A DNA stretch of 40,131 nucleotides from positions 1 through 40,131 of the forward strand of contig MPMJ01000029.1 in the NCBI GenBank assembly GCA_002238425.1. The letters are read 5' to 3'. The stretch is from SAR202 cluster bacterium bin16. Lineage in GTDB: Bacteria; Chloroflexota; Dehalococcoidia; Lucifugimonadales; Australimonadaceae. This document shows positions 15,969 through 24,415 of the stretch, one piece after another. Position numbers and translations under genes: made by a program. Positions within the stretch are counted from its first letter, which is position 1. Every line of letters begins with the position of its first letter. The notes under the pieces were generated by a model that had not been told where the DNA came from, did not search any database, and saw only the letters and a list, made by a program, of their open reading frames with translations.

Positions 15969-17174
15969 ATGCCCGGCCCGCTCGAAGGGATACGCGTCGT
16001 CGATCTCACCCGCATCCTCGCAGGCCCCTACTGCACGATGATCCTCGCCGACCTTGGCGCGGACGTGGTGAAGGTGGAGCAGCCGGGCGGCGACCAGGCG
16101 CGGCGTAACGGGCCGTTCTTCGCGGGCAGGGACGGCAGGGAGCGCAGCACCTACTTCACGAGCGTGAACCGGGGCAAGCGCAGCATCGTCATCGACCTCA
16201 AGAACCCGGACGGCAGGGAGACGTTCCTGCGCCTCGTCGACGGCGCGGACGTGGTGACGGAGAACTTCCGTCCGGGCACGATGACCAACCTCGGGGTCGA
16301 CTACGCGACGCTGAGCGCTCGCAACCCGAGGCTCATCATGGCGTCGGTGTCCGGCTTCGGGCAGAACGGCCCGTACGCCAAACGCGCCGCGTTGGACGTC
16401 ATCGTACAGGCGATGGGTGGGATGCTCAGCATCACCGGCGACGAGGGCGGCGGGCCGGTGCGCCCCGGTGTGAGCATGGGCGACATCACCGCCGCGCTCT
16501 TCACGACGATCGGTGTGCTGTCAGCCATCGTGGAGCGCGACCGTTCCGGGCTCGGGCAGCACATCGACATGGCGATGCTCGACTGCCAGGCCGCCATACT
16601 TGAGAACCCACTGATGCGCTACTTCGCCGTCGGCGAGATGCCTGAGCGCATCGGCACCCGGCACCCGGTCACCGCGCCGGTGCAGGCGCTGCCGACCAAG
16701 GACGGCTACGTGGCAGTTGCGGTGTCGGACGGTCCGACCGGCCACTGGGGTCGGTTCGCCGCACTCATCGGCAAACCCGAACTCAAGGACGACGAGCGCT
16801 TCGCGTCCGGCTGGCTCCGGCGCGTCAACTACGACGAGCTGCGGCCCCACCTGGAGTCGGCGCTTGCGCAGCGCACCACGGGCGAGTGGGTCGACCTGCT
16901 CGGCCCGGCTGGCATCGCCGTCGGCCCGGTGCAGGACGTCTCCGAGGTGGCTGTCGACCCGCAGTTGAACTTCCGTGGCATGTTCGTCGAGGCCGAGGCG
17001 CCGCAGGTCGGCTCGGTAACCTTCACGAACACGCCGGTGAAACACTCGCGCACGCCGGGCGGGGTGCGGCGGGGTGCGCCGGAATTGGGTGAGCATACGG
17101 ATGCGGTGCTGGCTGAGGCGGGGCTTGCCGAAGAACAGGCCGCAGCGCTTCGCGCATCCGGTGCGGTGGCGTAA
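15969..17174 (+). CDS. CaiB/BaiF (family III) CoA-transferase
   Basis: 401-residue family III CoA-transferase that moves CoA between carboxylic acids, for example in formyl-CoA/oxalate, carnitine or bile acid metabolism. Evidence: N-terminal P-L-E-G-I-R-V-V-D-L-T-R-I-L-A-G-P-Y-C-T-M-I-L-A-D-L-G-A-D-V-V-K-V-E, the catalytic-Asp motif G-V-S-M-G-D-I-T with D172, and I-V-I-D-L-K-N-P-D-G-R. AAGGAGG at 15956-15962 fixes the start. The gene stands alone between a repeat-rich gap and a convergent operon, so its substrate cannot be inferred from neighbours. Confidence 0.92.
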   Translation: MPGPLEGIRVVDLTRILAGPYCTMILADLGADVVKVEQPGGDQARRNGPFFAGRDGRERSTYFTSVNRGKRSIVIDLKNPDGRETFLRLVDGADVVTENFRPGTMTNLGVDYATLSARNPRLIMASVSGFGQNGPYAKRAALDVIVQAMGGMLSITGDEGGGPVRPGVSMGDITAALFTTIGVLSAIVERDRSGLGQHIDMAMLDCQAAILENPLMRYFAVGEMPERIGTRHPVTAPVQALPTKDGYVAVAVSDGPTGHWGRFAALIGKPELKDDERFASGWLRRVNYDELRPHLESALAQRTTGEWVDLLGPAGIAVGPVQDVSEVAVDPQLNFRGMFVEAEAPQVGSVTFTNTPVKHSRTPGGVRRGAPELGEHTDAVLAEAGLAEEQAAALRASGAVA

Positions 17175-17210
17175 GGGGCAGAGAATTGGTGGGACAGCGT
17201 GAGCGTGCGG

Positions 17211-18296
17211 TCAATCGGCGAGCTGTATAGCAGCCACAACTGCTGCCAACACGGCGGCGGCCCCGGCTACGGCCGAGGCTATCTTTATCCAGCTCCAGGG
17301 CCGTTCCCCTTGCACCTCTCCCGTGCGGGCGTTGATGAGGAAACGGAAGGGCTTGTTCCTGTACCGGTAGGCGCTGATCCACACGGGCAGCAGGATGTGC
17401 TTGAAGGTGATGTCGTCGAACTCGGAGTGCATCCACTGGATGAGCTGCTCGTCCCCGCCGATGTGGTAGCGGATGGTCTGCCGTATCGGCCTGTCCATCT
17501 GCCGGCGGGCCTCAGAGAAGCCCTGTTCCAGGCCGACCTGGTAGCTCTCGGCGCGGAAGCCGCTCATGTACTCGTTCTGGAACGGAACGAGGTCGGAGAG
17601 TCCCCACGGTTCCAGCTTCTCCATGTATTGCCTGGGCAGGGAGTAGCTCGCGAGCACCAGGATGTCGTCGAAGGTGTTGTCCACCACGCCGCTCACCGGC
17701 GTCCACGCGGTGCGTCGCACCATAGTCGTGCTCTTGCCCGTGCTTACAGGCACGTAGTAATGGATGCCGCGCTGGCCCGTGTACTCCGTCGTTACCGAGG
17801 CGTCGTAGGTCCAATGCGGGACGTACATGCCGGAGAGCGTCGTGTCCAGCCGGGCCCGCTGCTTGAAATCGTTGGGGGCGAACCAGAGCTTCGACACCCA
17901 CTGCCGGAACAGTGCGCGGGCCCGCTCGCGCTCCACCTTGAAGGGCAGCAGCGAGCGGGGCTTGATCTGCTTGTGGGAGCCGCCTTCCGCAACGATGGTG
18001 GTGCCGCAGAAGGGGCACTCCTCGGAGGAGAGGTTCGCGTCCCGCTCGAACTCCGCGCCGCAGCTGGGGCAGGAGATCGTGAGTACCTCTTCGAGGTCCT
18101 CGCCGCTCTCCAGCGACGCCAGCCGCTCGTGGAAGTCGATCTCCTCGATCTCTTCGTTGGACTCGGGGACGGGAGTCTCGAAGCCGCAATGCCCGCAGAC
18201 GAGCATCCCCGTGCCCGGCTGGAACTCGAGCAACGAACCGCACTTCTCGCACGAGAATTCATCGGAACCGCGTTCTACCTGGGTTTCCGTCGTCAT
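17211..18296 (-). CDS. Double zinc-ribbon membrane-anchored protein (YdjG-like)
   Basis: 361 residues. Two zinc ribbons at the N-terminus: C-E-K-C...C-G-H-C (residues about 15-36) and C-P-S-C...C-P-F-C (about 75-97). A central soluble region is rich in aromatic residues (V-P-H-W-T-Y-D-A-S-V-T-T-E-Y). The C-terminus has one transmembrane helix (I-A-S-A-V-A-G-A-A-A-V-L-A-A-V-V-A-A-I). Such proteins are often misnamed PriA-like or TFIIB-like. Directly upstream on the same strand is an SPFH-domain protein; in Bacillus the similar ydjG-ydjH-ydjI set works with PspA in membrane stress. That role is inferred for this pair. Confidence 0.7.
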   Translation of the reverse strand: MTTETQVERGSDEFSCEKCGSLLEFQPGTGMLVCGHCGFETPVPESNEEIEEIDFHERLASLESGEDLEEVLTISCPSCGAEFERDANLSSEECPFCGTTIVAEGGSHKQIKPRSLLPFKVERERARALFRQWVSKLWFAPNDFKQRARLDTTLSGMYVPHWTYDASVTTEYTGQRGIHYYVPVSTGKSTTMVRRTAWTPVSGVVDNTFDDILVLASYSLPRQYMEKLEPWGLSDLVPFQNEYMSGFRAESYQVGLEQGFSEARRQMDRPIRQTIRYHIGGDEQLIQWMHSEFDDITFKHILLPVWISAYRYRNKPFRFLINARTGEVQGERPWSWIKIASAVAGAAAVLAAVVAAIQLAD

Positions 18297-18332
18297 GAGA
18301 CTCCTGTTGGTGGGACTGTGTGCCGGAAGTGC

Positions 18333-19430
18333 CTAAGGAGCCTGCGGCGGGAGCGGGGGCGGCGTGGCGCCGAACAGCGCGGCGAGGGTGCCGACGTCCG
18401 CGGCTCTGGCCCACTGTGCCATGCCCGCCTGCCAAACGAGTGTGTCGCGCGTGAGTTGTCCCTGCTGGATCTGCGTTGCCAGCACGTCCAAGCCGAACGG
18501 ACCTGCCTGCTGTCCGTTGACGGCCACGAAGAACTGAACTGGTTGGGGTATGGGCGGCGGGGCGGGCGCTGCCGCAGGCGGCGCGGCGGTCTGTCCAAGC
18601 TGGCCGCCCATCATCATGCCCATGCCCAGGCCGACCGCTCCGCCCGCGGTACCGGCGTTGTTGGCGGCGGCCTCCATGGCCGTCGCAGCCTGGAACTGGG
18701 TGAACGCGTTCAGGTTGCCGACGGCGCCCATGCTGGTGCGCTTGTCGAGTGCGGCCTCGACCTCTGCCGGCAGCGAGACGTTCTCTACGAGGAGCTTCGT
18801 GAGCTCGAGCCCGTAGGCATTGAACTCCGGCCTGACCTTCGAGGCCATGAAGGACCCAAGCTCGTCGTAGTTGGACACCAGGTCCAGAGCGGGGATGTTG
18901 CTCTCGCCCAGGAGGTCTGCGAACCGCGAGACGATGATGTTGCGCAACTGGTCGGTGATGTCGTCGGTCCGGTAGTGGCCGGATGTCCCCACGAGCTCCC
19001 GCAGCAGGATGGAGGTGTCGTGCACGCGGATCGCGTAGGTGCCGAATGCGCGCAGCCGCACCAGTCCAAAATCTGCATCGCGGAGCATCAGGGGGTTCTT
19101 GGTTCCCCACTTGAGGTCCGTGAACCGCCGGGTGCTGACGAAGTAGACCTCTGCCTTGAATGGGCTGGAGAACCCGTACTTCCAGCCCTGAAGGGTTGAG
19201 AGTATGGGCAGGTTGCCGGTCTCCAGTACGTGCATGCCGGGTTCGAAAACGTCGGCCAACTGGCCCATGTTCACGAAGGCTGCGTTCTGCCCTTCGCGCA
19301 CGACCAGCTGCGCGCCATACTTGATCTCGTTGTCGTACCGCTGGAAGCGATAGACGAGCGTGTCTTGCGAATCATCTGTCCACTCGACGATATCGATGAA
19401 TTCGCCACGAATCTTGTCCCAGATGGCCAT
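18333..19430 (-). CDS. SPFH-domain protein with C-terminal GYF_2 domain (YdjI-like)
   Basis: 365 residues. Residues about 25-260 match the YdjI-type SPFH (flotillin/band 7) domain: V-V-R-E-G-Q-N-A-A-F-V-N-M-G, F-E-P-G-M-H-V-L-E-T-G-N-L-P, and Y-F-V-S-T-R-R-F-T-D-L-K-W-G-T. A low-complexity Gly/Met/Ala/Pro linker follows (G-M-G-M-M-M-G-G), then a GYF_2/DUF4339 module (F-F-V-A-V-N-G-Q-Q-A-G-P-F...Q-L-T-R-D-T-L-V-W...M-A-Q-W). It likely forms a membrane-associated oligomeric scaffold. AAGGAG precedes the ATG. The zinc-ribbon gene follows by 36 bp, so the two probably form one unit. Confidence 0.82.
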   Translation of the reverse strand: MAIWDKIRGEFIDIVEWTDDSQDTLVYRFQRYDNEIKYGAQLVVREGQNAAFVNMGQLADVFEPGMHVLETGNLPILSTLQGWKYGFSSPFKAEVYFVSTRRFTDLKWGTKNPLMLRDADFGLVRLRAFGTYAIRVHDTSILLRELVGTSGHYRTDDITDQLRNIIVSRFADLLGESNIPALDLVSNYDELGSFMASKVRPEFNAYGLELTKLLVENVSLPAEVEAALDKRTSMGAVGNLNAFTQFQAATAMEAAANNAGTAGGAVGLGMGMMMGGQLGQTAAPPAAAPAPPPIPQPVQFFVAVNGQQAGPFGLDVLATQIQQGQLTRDTLVWQAGMAQWARAADVGTLAALFGATPPPLPPQAP

Positions 19431-19573
19431 GGCCTCTCTCCTTGCGTTGCCAGTGCAACCTCAGCCACTGTAAGGGGTTGCCCAGGCTGGCGCAACGCTG
19501 AATACGCGCCTCGGCGGGGTTTGCAGACGCGTTAAGATGTGTGGACGCTCGGAGATTCGAGGGGGCTGATGCC

Positions 19574-20173
19574 ATGAGTCCACCTGTCTACTGCCCACGG
19601 TGCGGATCGGTGTTGGGCGCGAAGTTCGATGGAGGCCGCTATCGGCCCGCGTGCCTGATGGACGACTGCGGGTTCCTGCACTTTGGCGAGTCGTCTATCG
19701 GGTGCGGGGGTGTCGTCATCCGGGACGGCAAGGCCCTTCTCATCCAGCGAGGGCTCAATCCCGGCCGTGGGACGTGGCAGATTCCGGGCGGATACGTCGA
19801 GGCGGACGAGGCCATCCCAGCAGCCACGGAGCGCGAGGTGCGTGAGGAGGCTGGGGTTATCGCAAAGGTGCGCGAGGTGATCGGCTTCCGGCATTCGGCA
19901 AGCCTTCCCGACCGTCCGGTGGCCAACCTCTACGTCGTCTTCTGGTTGGAATGGGTTTCGGGAGAGCCGCGCGGCGATGACATTGAAACGCTCGACGCGG
20001 GCTTCTTCACCCTGCCGGAGCTCGAAGAGAAGATGGGAATGCAGGCGATGTCGTTGTGGGCGATCAAGCTTGCGCTCGCCAGGGACTACGGGAGCGGGTT
20101 CGTCTCACACCAGGAGTCATTCGAACTGCGACCGGGCTGGTCGGTGTTCGGGCTTCCGCCGGCAGGAGCCTAG
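19574..20173 (+). CDS. Nudix hydrolase with N-terminal zinc ribbon
   Basis: 199 residues. A small zinc ribbon (Y-C-P-R-C-G...C-L-M-D-D-C-G) precedes a Nudix domain with the box G-G-Y-V-E-A-D-E-A-I-P-A-A-T-E-R-E-V-R-E (continuing E-A-G), in which the metal-binding R-E-V-R-E-E is intact. It hydrolyses a nucleoside diphosphate-X substrate; zinc-ribbon Nudix proteins include NAD and ADP-ribose pyrophosphatases, but the substrate is open. The start at 19574 is preferred over GTG 19541 because GAGGGGG lies 8 nt upstream. Its TAG stop interlocks with that of the convergent TatD gene in CTAG at 20170-20173. Confidence 0.88.
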   Translation: MSPPVYCPRCGSVLGAKFDGGRYRPACLMDDCGFLHFGESSIGCGGVVIRDGKALLIQRGLNPGRGTWQIPGGYVEADEAIPAATEREVREEAGVIAKVREVIGFRHSASLPDRPVANLYVVFWLEWVSGEPRGDDIETLDAGFFTLPELEEKMGMQAMSLWAIKLALARDYGSGFVSHQESFELRPGWSVFGLPPAGA

Positions 20174-21000
20174 CCGGTGTTCCGCAGCGCTCCCTCGTCG
20201 ATGCGACCGCGCAGCATCCGCAGGTAATTGGCGGTCGTGACCTCGGCGACGGTGTCGACGTCGGTGCGCTGGAGTTCGGCGAGCTTCTCCGCGACCTGTG
20301 GGAGGTGCCACGGTTCCGTGCGGCGGATGGGGTTCTTCTTGAACGGCTGTGGGTAGGAGTCGGTCTCGATGACGATGCGGTCGAGCGGGATGTGCTCGAC
20401 TGCGGCCTGCAGCTCCGGTATGCGGAGCAACGGCTTGGCGAGGGAGATGTAGAACCCGAGGTCGATGATGCGCTCGGCCAGCGCCAGGTCTCCCTGGAAG
20501 TAGTGCCACGCGCCGCCTACCTCGCCCGCGCCCTCCTCGTGGAGGAGGCGGACGGTGTCGTCGTCGGCCTCACGGGAGTGGGTCACGAGGGGCAGGCCGA
20601 ACTCCCGCGCGAGGCGTATCTGCCGGCGGAACGCGTCCTGCTGCACGTCGTGGGCGGGCGAGTGGGGCATGTAATCGAGCCCGGTCTCGCTCCACTCGAC
20701 GACCCTCGGGTGGTTGGCGAGCCGCCGGAGTTCGGCGGCAGTGCGGTCGTCCATCCAGCCAGTGAGGTCGGCGGGGTGCAGGCCGACACCCGCATACACG
20801 ATGGGGTGGGCATCGGCGAGCATCTGCACGCGCCGGCAGGAGTCCAGGGTGACCCCCGCTGCTATAATCAGCCCCACGTTGGCCTCTCGTGCCCTGTTGA
20901 GCAGCGGGCCGATATCTTCGGAAGCGAACTGGTCTATGTGCGTGTGCCCGTCGATAAGCGGGCGGTCGCTCCGGGAATCCTGGGTTGCGGATGCCTGCAT
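20170..21000 (-). CDS. TatD-family metal-dependent hydrolase (putative DNase)
   Basis: 276-residue TatD-type TIM barrel. Metal ligands are visible: D-G-H-T-H-I-D (HxH), E in S-E-T-G-L-D-Y, H in V-T-H-S-R-E-A, H in H-Y-F-Q-G-D, and D in I-E-T-D-S-Y-P. TatD proteins are 3'-5' exonucleases or deoxyribonucleases acting in DNA repair or turnover. No Shine-Dalgarno sequence precedes the ATG; a TACAAT hexamer (21007-21012, minus strand) lies exactly 6 nt upstream, so the message may be leaderless. It diverges from the UPF0104 gene by 45 bp. Confidence 0.88.
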   Translation of the reverse strand: MQASATQDSRSDRPLIDGHTHIDQFASEDIGPLLNRAREANVGLIIAAGVTLDSCRRVQMLADAHPIVYAGVGLHPADLTGWMDDRTAAELRRLANHPRVVEWSETGLDYMPHSPAHDVQQDAFRRQIRLAREFGLPLVTHSREADDDTVRLLHEEGAGEVGGAWHYFQGDLALAERIIDLGFYISLAKPLLRIPELQAAVEHIPLDRIVIETDSYPQPFKKNPIRRTEPWHLPQVAEKLAELQRTDVDTVAEVTTANYLRMLRGRIDEGALRNTG

Positions 21001-21045
21001 GGACGGATTGTAGACGATGAAGGCTGAGGGAGGAGAACGGTCTTC

Positions 21046-22041
21046 ATGCCTTCGTGGGCACAGGCAGCGTTACGACTTTCCAGGAACAAGTGGGCACAGG
21101 CCACGTTCGGCGTCGTCGCGAGCGGCTCGCTCGCGTACCTCGTCGCTCACAACATCGTCTGGAAGGAAGTAGCCGAGGCGTTTCTCGACTTCCCTCCTGA
21201 ACTTGCGCTCCTCGCCCTAGTCCCGCTCGCCGCCGCATTCGCGCTCCGTGCGTCGCGCTGGCACGTGTTGCTGCATAGGGAGCGCGTCACCTTCTGGCAG
21301 GTGCTGCTGACCCAGAACACCGGCCTTGGCTTCAATAACCTGTCGCCGGTGCGCATGGTGAGCGAGCCGGTGCAACTGGCGATGATCAACCGCCGCTACG
21401 GCGTGCCGTTCCCGCAGGCGTTCGCGACGCTCGTGGGGGAGAACGTGCTCGACATCTTCGCGACCGCGCTGATGATGGGGCTCGGCGTTCTCCTCAGCCC
21501 GGGTGTCCGCGCGAGCAATGCGAACATCCAACTCATCGGCGCGATCATCATGTTCATCGTCAGTGCGCTGATACTCACCGCTGTCGTTCGCGGGGCGGTG
21601 CCGTGGCAGAACAGGTTCGCCTTCCTGCAGCGGATCGTCGTTGGTTTCACCGAGCTCAAAGAGCAACCATTGCGGCTCTGGCTCTCGCTGGGAGTGAATA
21701 TCGCGCACTGGTTGCTGCTGGGCGTTTGCGGATGGTTGCTGGGGCTCGGATTGGGGATGGACGTGCACCCTGTGACGATGGCCACCATCCTCGTCGCCGC
21801 GACCTTCTTCACGTCCGCTGTGCCGTCCGTGCCGTCCGGCCTCGGGACGTACCATTTCGCCGTGATAACGATGCTCACCGAGTCCGGGACGGAGCAGGTC
21901 GCCGCGCTGAATTTCGCGCTGATGATGCATTTGCTGGTCGTGCTGCCACCCACGGCCATTGCGCTGATCATGACCGGCAGGATGAGCATGGGCACACTGC
22001 GCGACCCGTCCGGTGCACGCCATGGGGCATCAGGCGATTAG
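21046..22041 (+). CDS. Lysylphosphatidylglycerol synthase-like TM protein (UPF0104, flippase-like)
   Basis: 331-residue integral membrane protein with about 8 hydrophobic segments, matching the LPG_synthase_TM/UPF0104 family. Conserved pieces: A-L-R-A-S-R-W-H-V-L-L, G-L-G-F-N-N-L-S-P-V-R-M-V-S-E-P, and V-P-S-G-L-G-T-Y-H in a late helix. It lacks the aminoacyl-transfer domain of MprF, so it is probably a lipid or polyprenyl-linked substrate transporter rather than a synthase. GGAGGAG lies upstream of the ATG. Its end overlaps the start region of the next lipoprotein gene. Confidence 0.8.
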   Translation: MPSWAQAALRLSRNKWAQATFGVVASGSLAYLVAHNIVWKEVAEAFLDFPPELALLALVPLAAAFALRASRWHVLLHRERVTFWQVLLTQNTGLGFNNLSPVRMVSEPVQLAMINRRYGVPFPQAFATLVGENVLDIFATALMMGLGVLLSPGVRASNANIQLIGAIIMFIVSALILTAVVRGAVPWQNRFAFLQRIVVGFTELKEQPLRLWLSLGVNIAHWLLLGVCGWLLGLGLGMDVHPVTMATILVAATFFTSAVPSVPSGLGTYHFAVITMLTESGTEQVAALNFALMMHLLVVLPPTAIALIMTGRMSMGTLRDPSGARHGASGD

Positions 22042-23662
22042 GTTGCGTACCCCTTTCCACATACGAAGCGCGACGCTCGTCGCCGCGACAGTGCTGATGG
22101 CAGTCGGCGCCGGATGCAGCAGCGCCACGCCCATGCCAGATCCTGTTGTTACCCCAACGGCACCTCCCATCATTGATCCGACGCCGCTCCCGCCTCCCGA
22201 GGGTACGCTGCGCGTCGGCGTTACCGGCGCGGCGCCGCACAAGGACATGCACGGGATGCTCTCCGAGTGGGCGGCGTTGTTCGGCCCCGGCCCAAGCCAC
22301 GGGCGGCTCATGCGTTTCATGCTCGACGCGGGCGGACCACCCACGCTGGAGGTGGAGTGCGACCTCTGTGCGTCGTGGAGGTTCGTGGATGATCTGACCG
22401 CCGAGTTCCGCCTCGATCCGGAGGCGCGCTGGCAGCCCGCCGAGGGTTTCGAATCGAGGCCGGCAACACCGCAGGACGTGGCATTCAGCATGAACCGCCT
22501 CCGCATGCCCGGCCTGCCGCACGCTTCGTTACTCGACGCCGTCGAGAGCGTCGAGCCAGTGAGCGAGGACGTCGTCCGGTTCAACCTGCGCTACCCGGAC
22601 CCCGACCTGCCCATCAAGCTGGCGAGCCCTTATGCGGTCATATTCGCGCCCGATTCGCTGGACGGAGTGGACGTTCGCACGAGCGGCGCACCCGGTGCAG
22701 GCCCCTGGCTCTATGAACGGGGCAGGACCGGCCAGGTGACGCTTAACGCGTGGGATGGCCACAGCACAGGGACGAAGGTCGAGCGCATCGTGTTCCACCC
22801 GGCGTCCACGCCGGACCTCGTGACGCGCTTGCTTCAACAGGGACGCGTGGACCTCGCGCAGGTGTCGGAGTCCGAGTGGCCGGCACTCGAAGTGGAGGGG
22901 TTCTCATCGGAGGTCGTGCACCGTTCAGGCAGAGGCGTGTTGTTCGGTCTGAACTCGGCGCGGCCTCCGTTCGACGACCGCGACGTGCGTCGCGCGGCGT
23001 TCCTCGCGCTTTCGCCCCACGATGCGTTGCGGGAGACATTCGGCATCGGTGCGGTCTCCACGGGGTTGCCACTGGCCAACGAGGCATGGGCTATCCCGCA
23101 GGCCGAGGTGAATGGCGTTTTCGGCGATCAGGCGCAGGCGCGAGCCGTGCTCGGCGCCGTCGGCTCGCAGATGTCGATCACGCTCATCGTCGCCAACTTC
23201 GGCGAGACGCACGTGGAGCACGGCCGCCTGCTTGCGGAGCAGCTTGAGGATGCGGGACTCGACGTTACGGTCGAGGTGCTGAGCCGCGCCGCGTACCTTC
23301 GCCGGGTGTGGGAGGAGCGGGACTTCGATGCGTTCGTGGGACCGATGCCGCCGACGGATACCCCGAACGCGTTCCTGCTGGGGCTCGTGCACTCCGACGG
23401 CGCATTCAACGTGACAGGCGGCACGGCAGGGCTCGACGCACTCATCGAGCAGCAAGCGGCGGAACTGGACGGTGCGACCCGAGCGGAGCTCGCACGGGAG
23501 ATACAGTTGGAGATGCTCAGCGAGGCGCTCTTCTTCATGGCGGCAGGCGCCGCGGAGCGGTGGGCGTTCAGCGATCGGGTGACAGGGTTCGTTCCGCAAA
23601 TGCCGATGGGAGCTGGCGACCTGTGGGCCGTGGTGGGCGTTGCGGACGACGGGGCGGGCTGA
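22022..23662 (+). CDS. ABC transporter substrate-binding lipoprotein, family 5 (peptide/nickel type)
   Basis: About 546 residues. A signal peptide ends in the lipobox V-G-A-G-C (C32), followed by a Pro-rich linker (D-P-V-V-T-P-T-A-P-P) and then G-T-L-R-V-G-V, the usual beginning of an SBP_bac_5 domain. F-S-M-N-R-L and G-P-W-L-Y-E-R-G are further family marks. It should bind a peptide, opine or similar solute outside the membrane. The start is uncertain: ATG 22022, GTG 22013 or TTG 22043 are all in frame, overlap the upstream gene or its end, and lack a clear ribosome-binding site. No permease genes are adjacent, so this is an orphan binding protein. Confidence 0.85.
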   Translation: MGHQAIRLRTPFHIRSATLVAATVLMAVGAGCSSATPMPDPVVTPTAPPIIDPTPLPPPEGTLRVGVTGAAPHKDMHGMLSEWAALFGPGPSHGRLMRFMLDAGGPPTLEVECDLCASWRFVDDLTAEFRLDPEARWQPAEGFESRPATPQDVAFSMNRLRMPGLPHASLLDAVESVEPVSEDVVRFNLRYPDPDLPIKLASPYAVIFAPDSLDGVDVRTSGAPGAGPWLYERGRTGQVTLNAWDGHSTGTKVERIVFHPASTPDLVTRLLQQGRVDLAQVSESEWPALEVEGFSSEVVHRSGRGVLFGLNSARPPFDDRDVRRAAFLALSPHDALRETFGIGAVSTGLPLANEAWAIPQAEVNGVFGDQAQARAVLGAVGSQMSITLIVANFGETHVEHGRLLAEQLEDAGLDVTVEVLSRAAYLRRVWEERDFDAFVGPMPPTDTPNAFLLGLVHSDGAFNVTGGTAGLDALIEQQAAELDGATRAELAREIQLEMLSEALFFMAAGAAERWAFSDRVTGFVPQMPMGAGDLWAVVGVADDGAG

Positions 23663-23761
23663 GGGGTCGTCGTTGGGGTATACTGACAACAGGTGCATGA
23701 GAAACCAATCTGGACGTACAGCGGCGCTCACGCCCTGGCGCAAGTGAACGGAGGTTCTGAG

Positions 23762-24091
23762 ATGGCCAAGCCCCAGCCCGTAACCGATGCCGATTTCGCC
23801 ACGACCGTGCTCGAGAGCGACCAGCCGATACTGGTCGACTTCTGGGCGGACTGGTGCGGCCCGTGCAAGATGATTGCGCCCGTGGTGGACGAGCTCGCCG
23901 AGGAGTACGAGGGCCGCTTCGCGTTCGCCAAGCTGGACGTGGACTCCAACCCGCAGACAGCGATGCAGTTCGGCATCCGCAGCATCCCGGCGCTGTTGCT
24001 GTTCAAGGACGGCAAGGTGGCCGAGAACGTCATCGGCGCGGTGCCGAAGGCCGTCCTCAAGAAGAAGATCGACAAGGTCCTCGAGGACTAG
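23762..24091 (+). CDS. trxA: Thioredoxin
   Basis: 109-residue cytoplasmic thioredoxin. The redox motif is W-C-G-P-C with C32 and C35, preceded by I-L-V-D-F-W-A-D; the cis-Pro region is S-I-P-A-L-L-L-F-K-D-G-K. Length and motifs are canonical. The start at 23762 is set by GGAGG at 23750-23754 and by alignment with the family; an upstream in-frame GTG (23693) would add 23 unrelated residues. A TATACT -10-like box at 23679-23684 suggests its own promoter. A stem-loop and the selenocysteine tRNA follow. Confidence 0.95.
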   Translation: MAKPQPVTDADFATTVLESDQPILVDFWADWCGPCKMIAPVVDELAEEYEGRFAFAKLDVDSNPQTAMQFGIRSIPALLLFKDGKVAENVIGAVPKAVLKKKIDKVLED

Positions 24092-24121
24092 AGCCTTCGC
24101 TTTCAAGTCGATGAACATACG

Positions 24122-24155
24122 GGCGGCGTCTCTTCCTGGATGAGGGGACGCCGCC
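24122..24155 (+). terminator. Stem-loop after thioredoxin
   Basis: GGCGGCGTC (24122-24130) pairs perfectly with GACGCCGCC (24147-24155) around a 16-nt loop, 30 bp after the thioredoxin stop. No T-run follows, so it may be a Rho-assisted or mRNA-protecting end. Confidence 0.5.
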
Positions 24156-24203
24156 TGCGCTGTTAATCGAGCCTCACGCCAGCCAATCGGGTGGGGCAGC
24201 CCT

Positions 24204-24209
24204 TATACT
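24204..24209 (+). promoter_or_regulatory. -10 box of the selenocysteine tRNA gene
   Basis: TATACT (5 of 6 to TATAAT) places the start near 24216, about 12 nt before the mature tRNA. No clear -35 is seen at the usual distance. Confidence 0.45.
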
Positions 24210-24227
24210 GCGCGTCTCGGATCTCGC

Positions 24228-24325
24228 GGGAGTGGATGGGTCCCGGTGGGTCTCGCGGTCTTCAAAACCGTTGCCGGGCCAGCTTCCTGGTTCGGGGAGG
24301 GTTCGACTCCCTCGCACTCCCGCCA
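24228..24325 (+). tRNA. selC: tRNA-Sec (anticodon TCA)
   Basis: 98 nt including encoded CCA. The anticodon loop CTTCAAA (24260-24266) carries TCA, which reads UGA. The variable arm is very long: CCGGGCCAG-CTTC-CTGGTTCGG forms nine pairs (two G-U). The T arm is GAGGG-TTCGACT-CCCTC. The acceptor pairs GGGAGTG with CACTCCC, followed by G discriminator and CCA; the eighth acceptor pair expected for bacterial tRNA-Sec would be a G-G mismatch here. The long variable arm, the 8+5 geometry and the anticodon together are specific to selenocysteine tRNA. selA, selB and selD are not in the window. Confidence 0.92.
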
Positions 24326-24415
24326 CATAGCTCCTTGCCGTTCTCCATCCGTTGCGGAAAACGTCGCCTGCATCCGCAGGCATTCCCCGATTACGTTCAT
24401 CCCCTCCGCCAACGC

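Noticed and set aside
17199-19199. Long plus-strand open frame opposite the zinc-ribbon and SPFH genes
   Set aside because: It is an antisense shadow in GC-rich DNA; it has no domain-like sequence and both opposite genes are well supported. The same holds for other long antisense frames, for example 31007-32773 and 5354-6817 on the minus strand.
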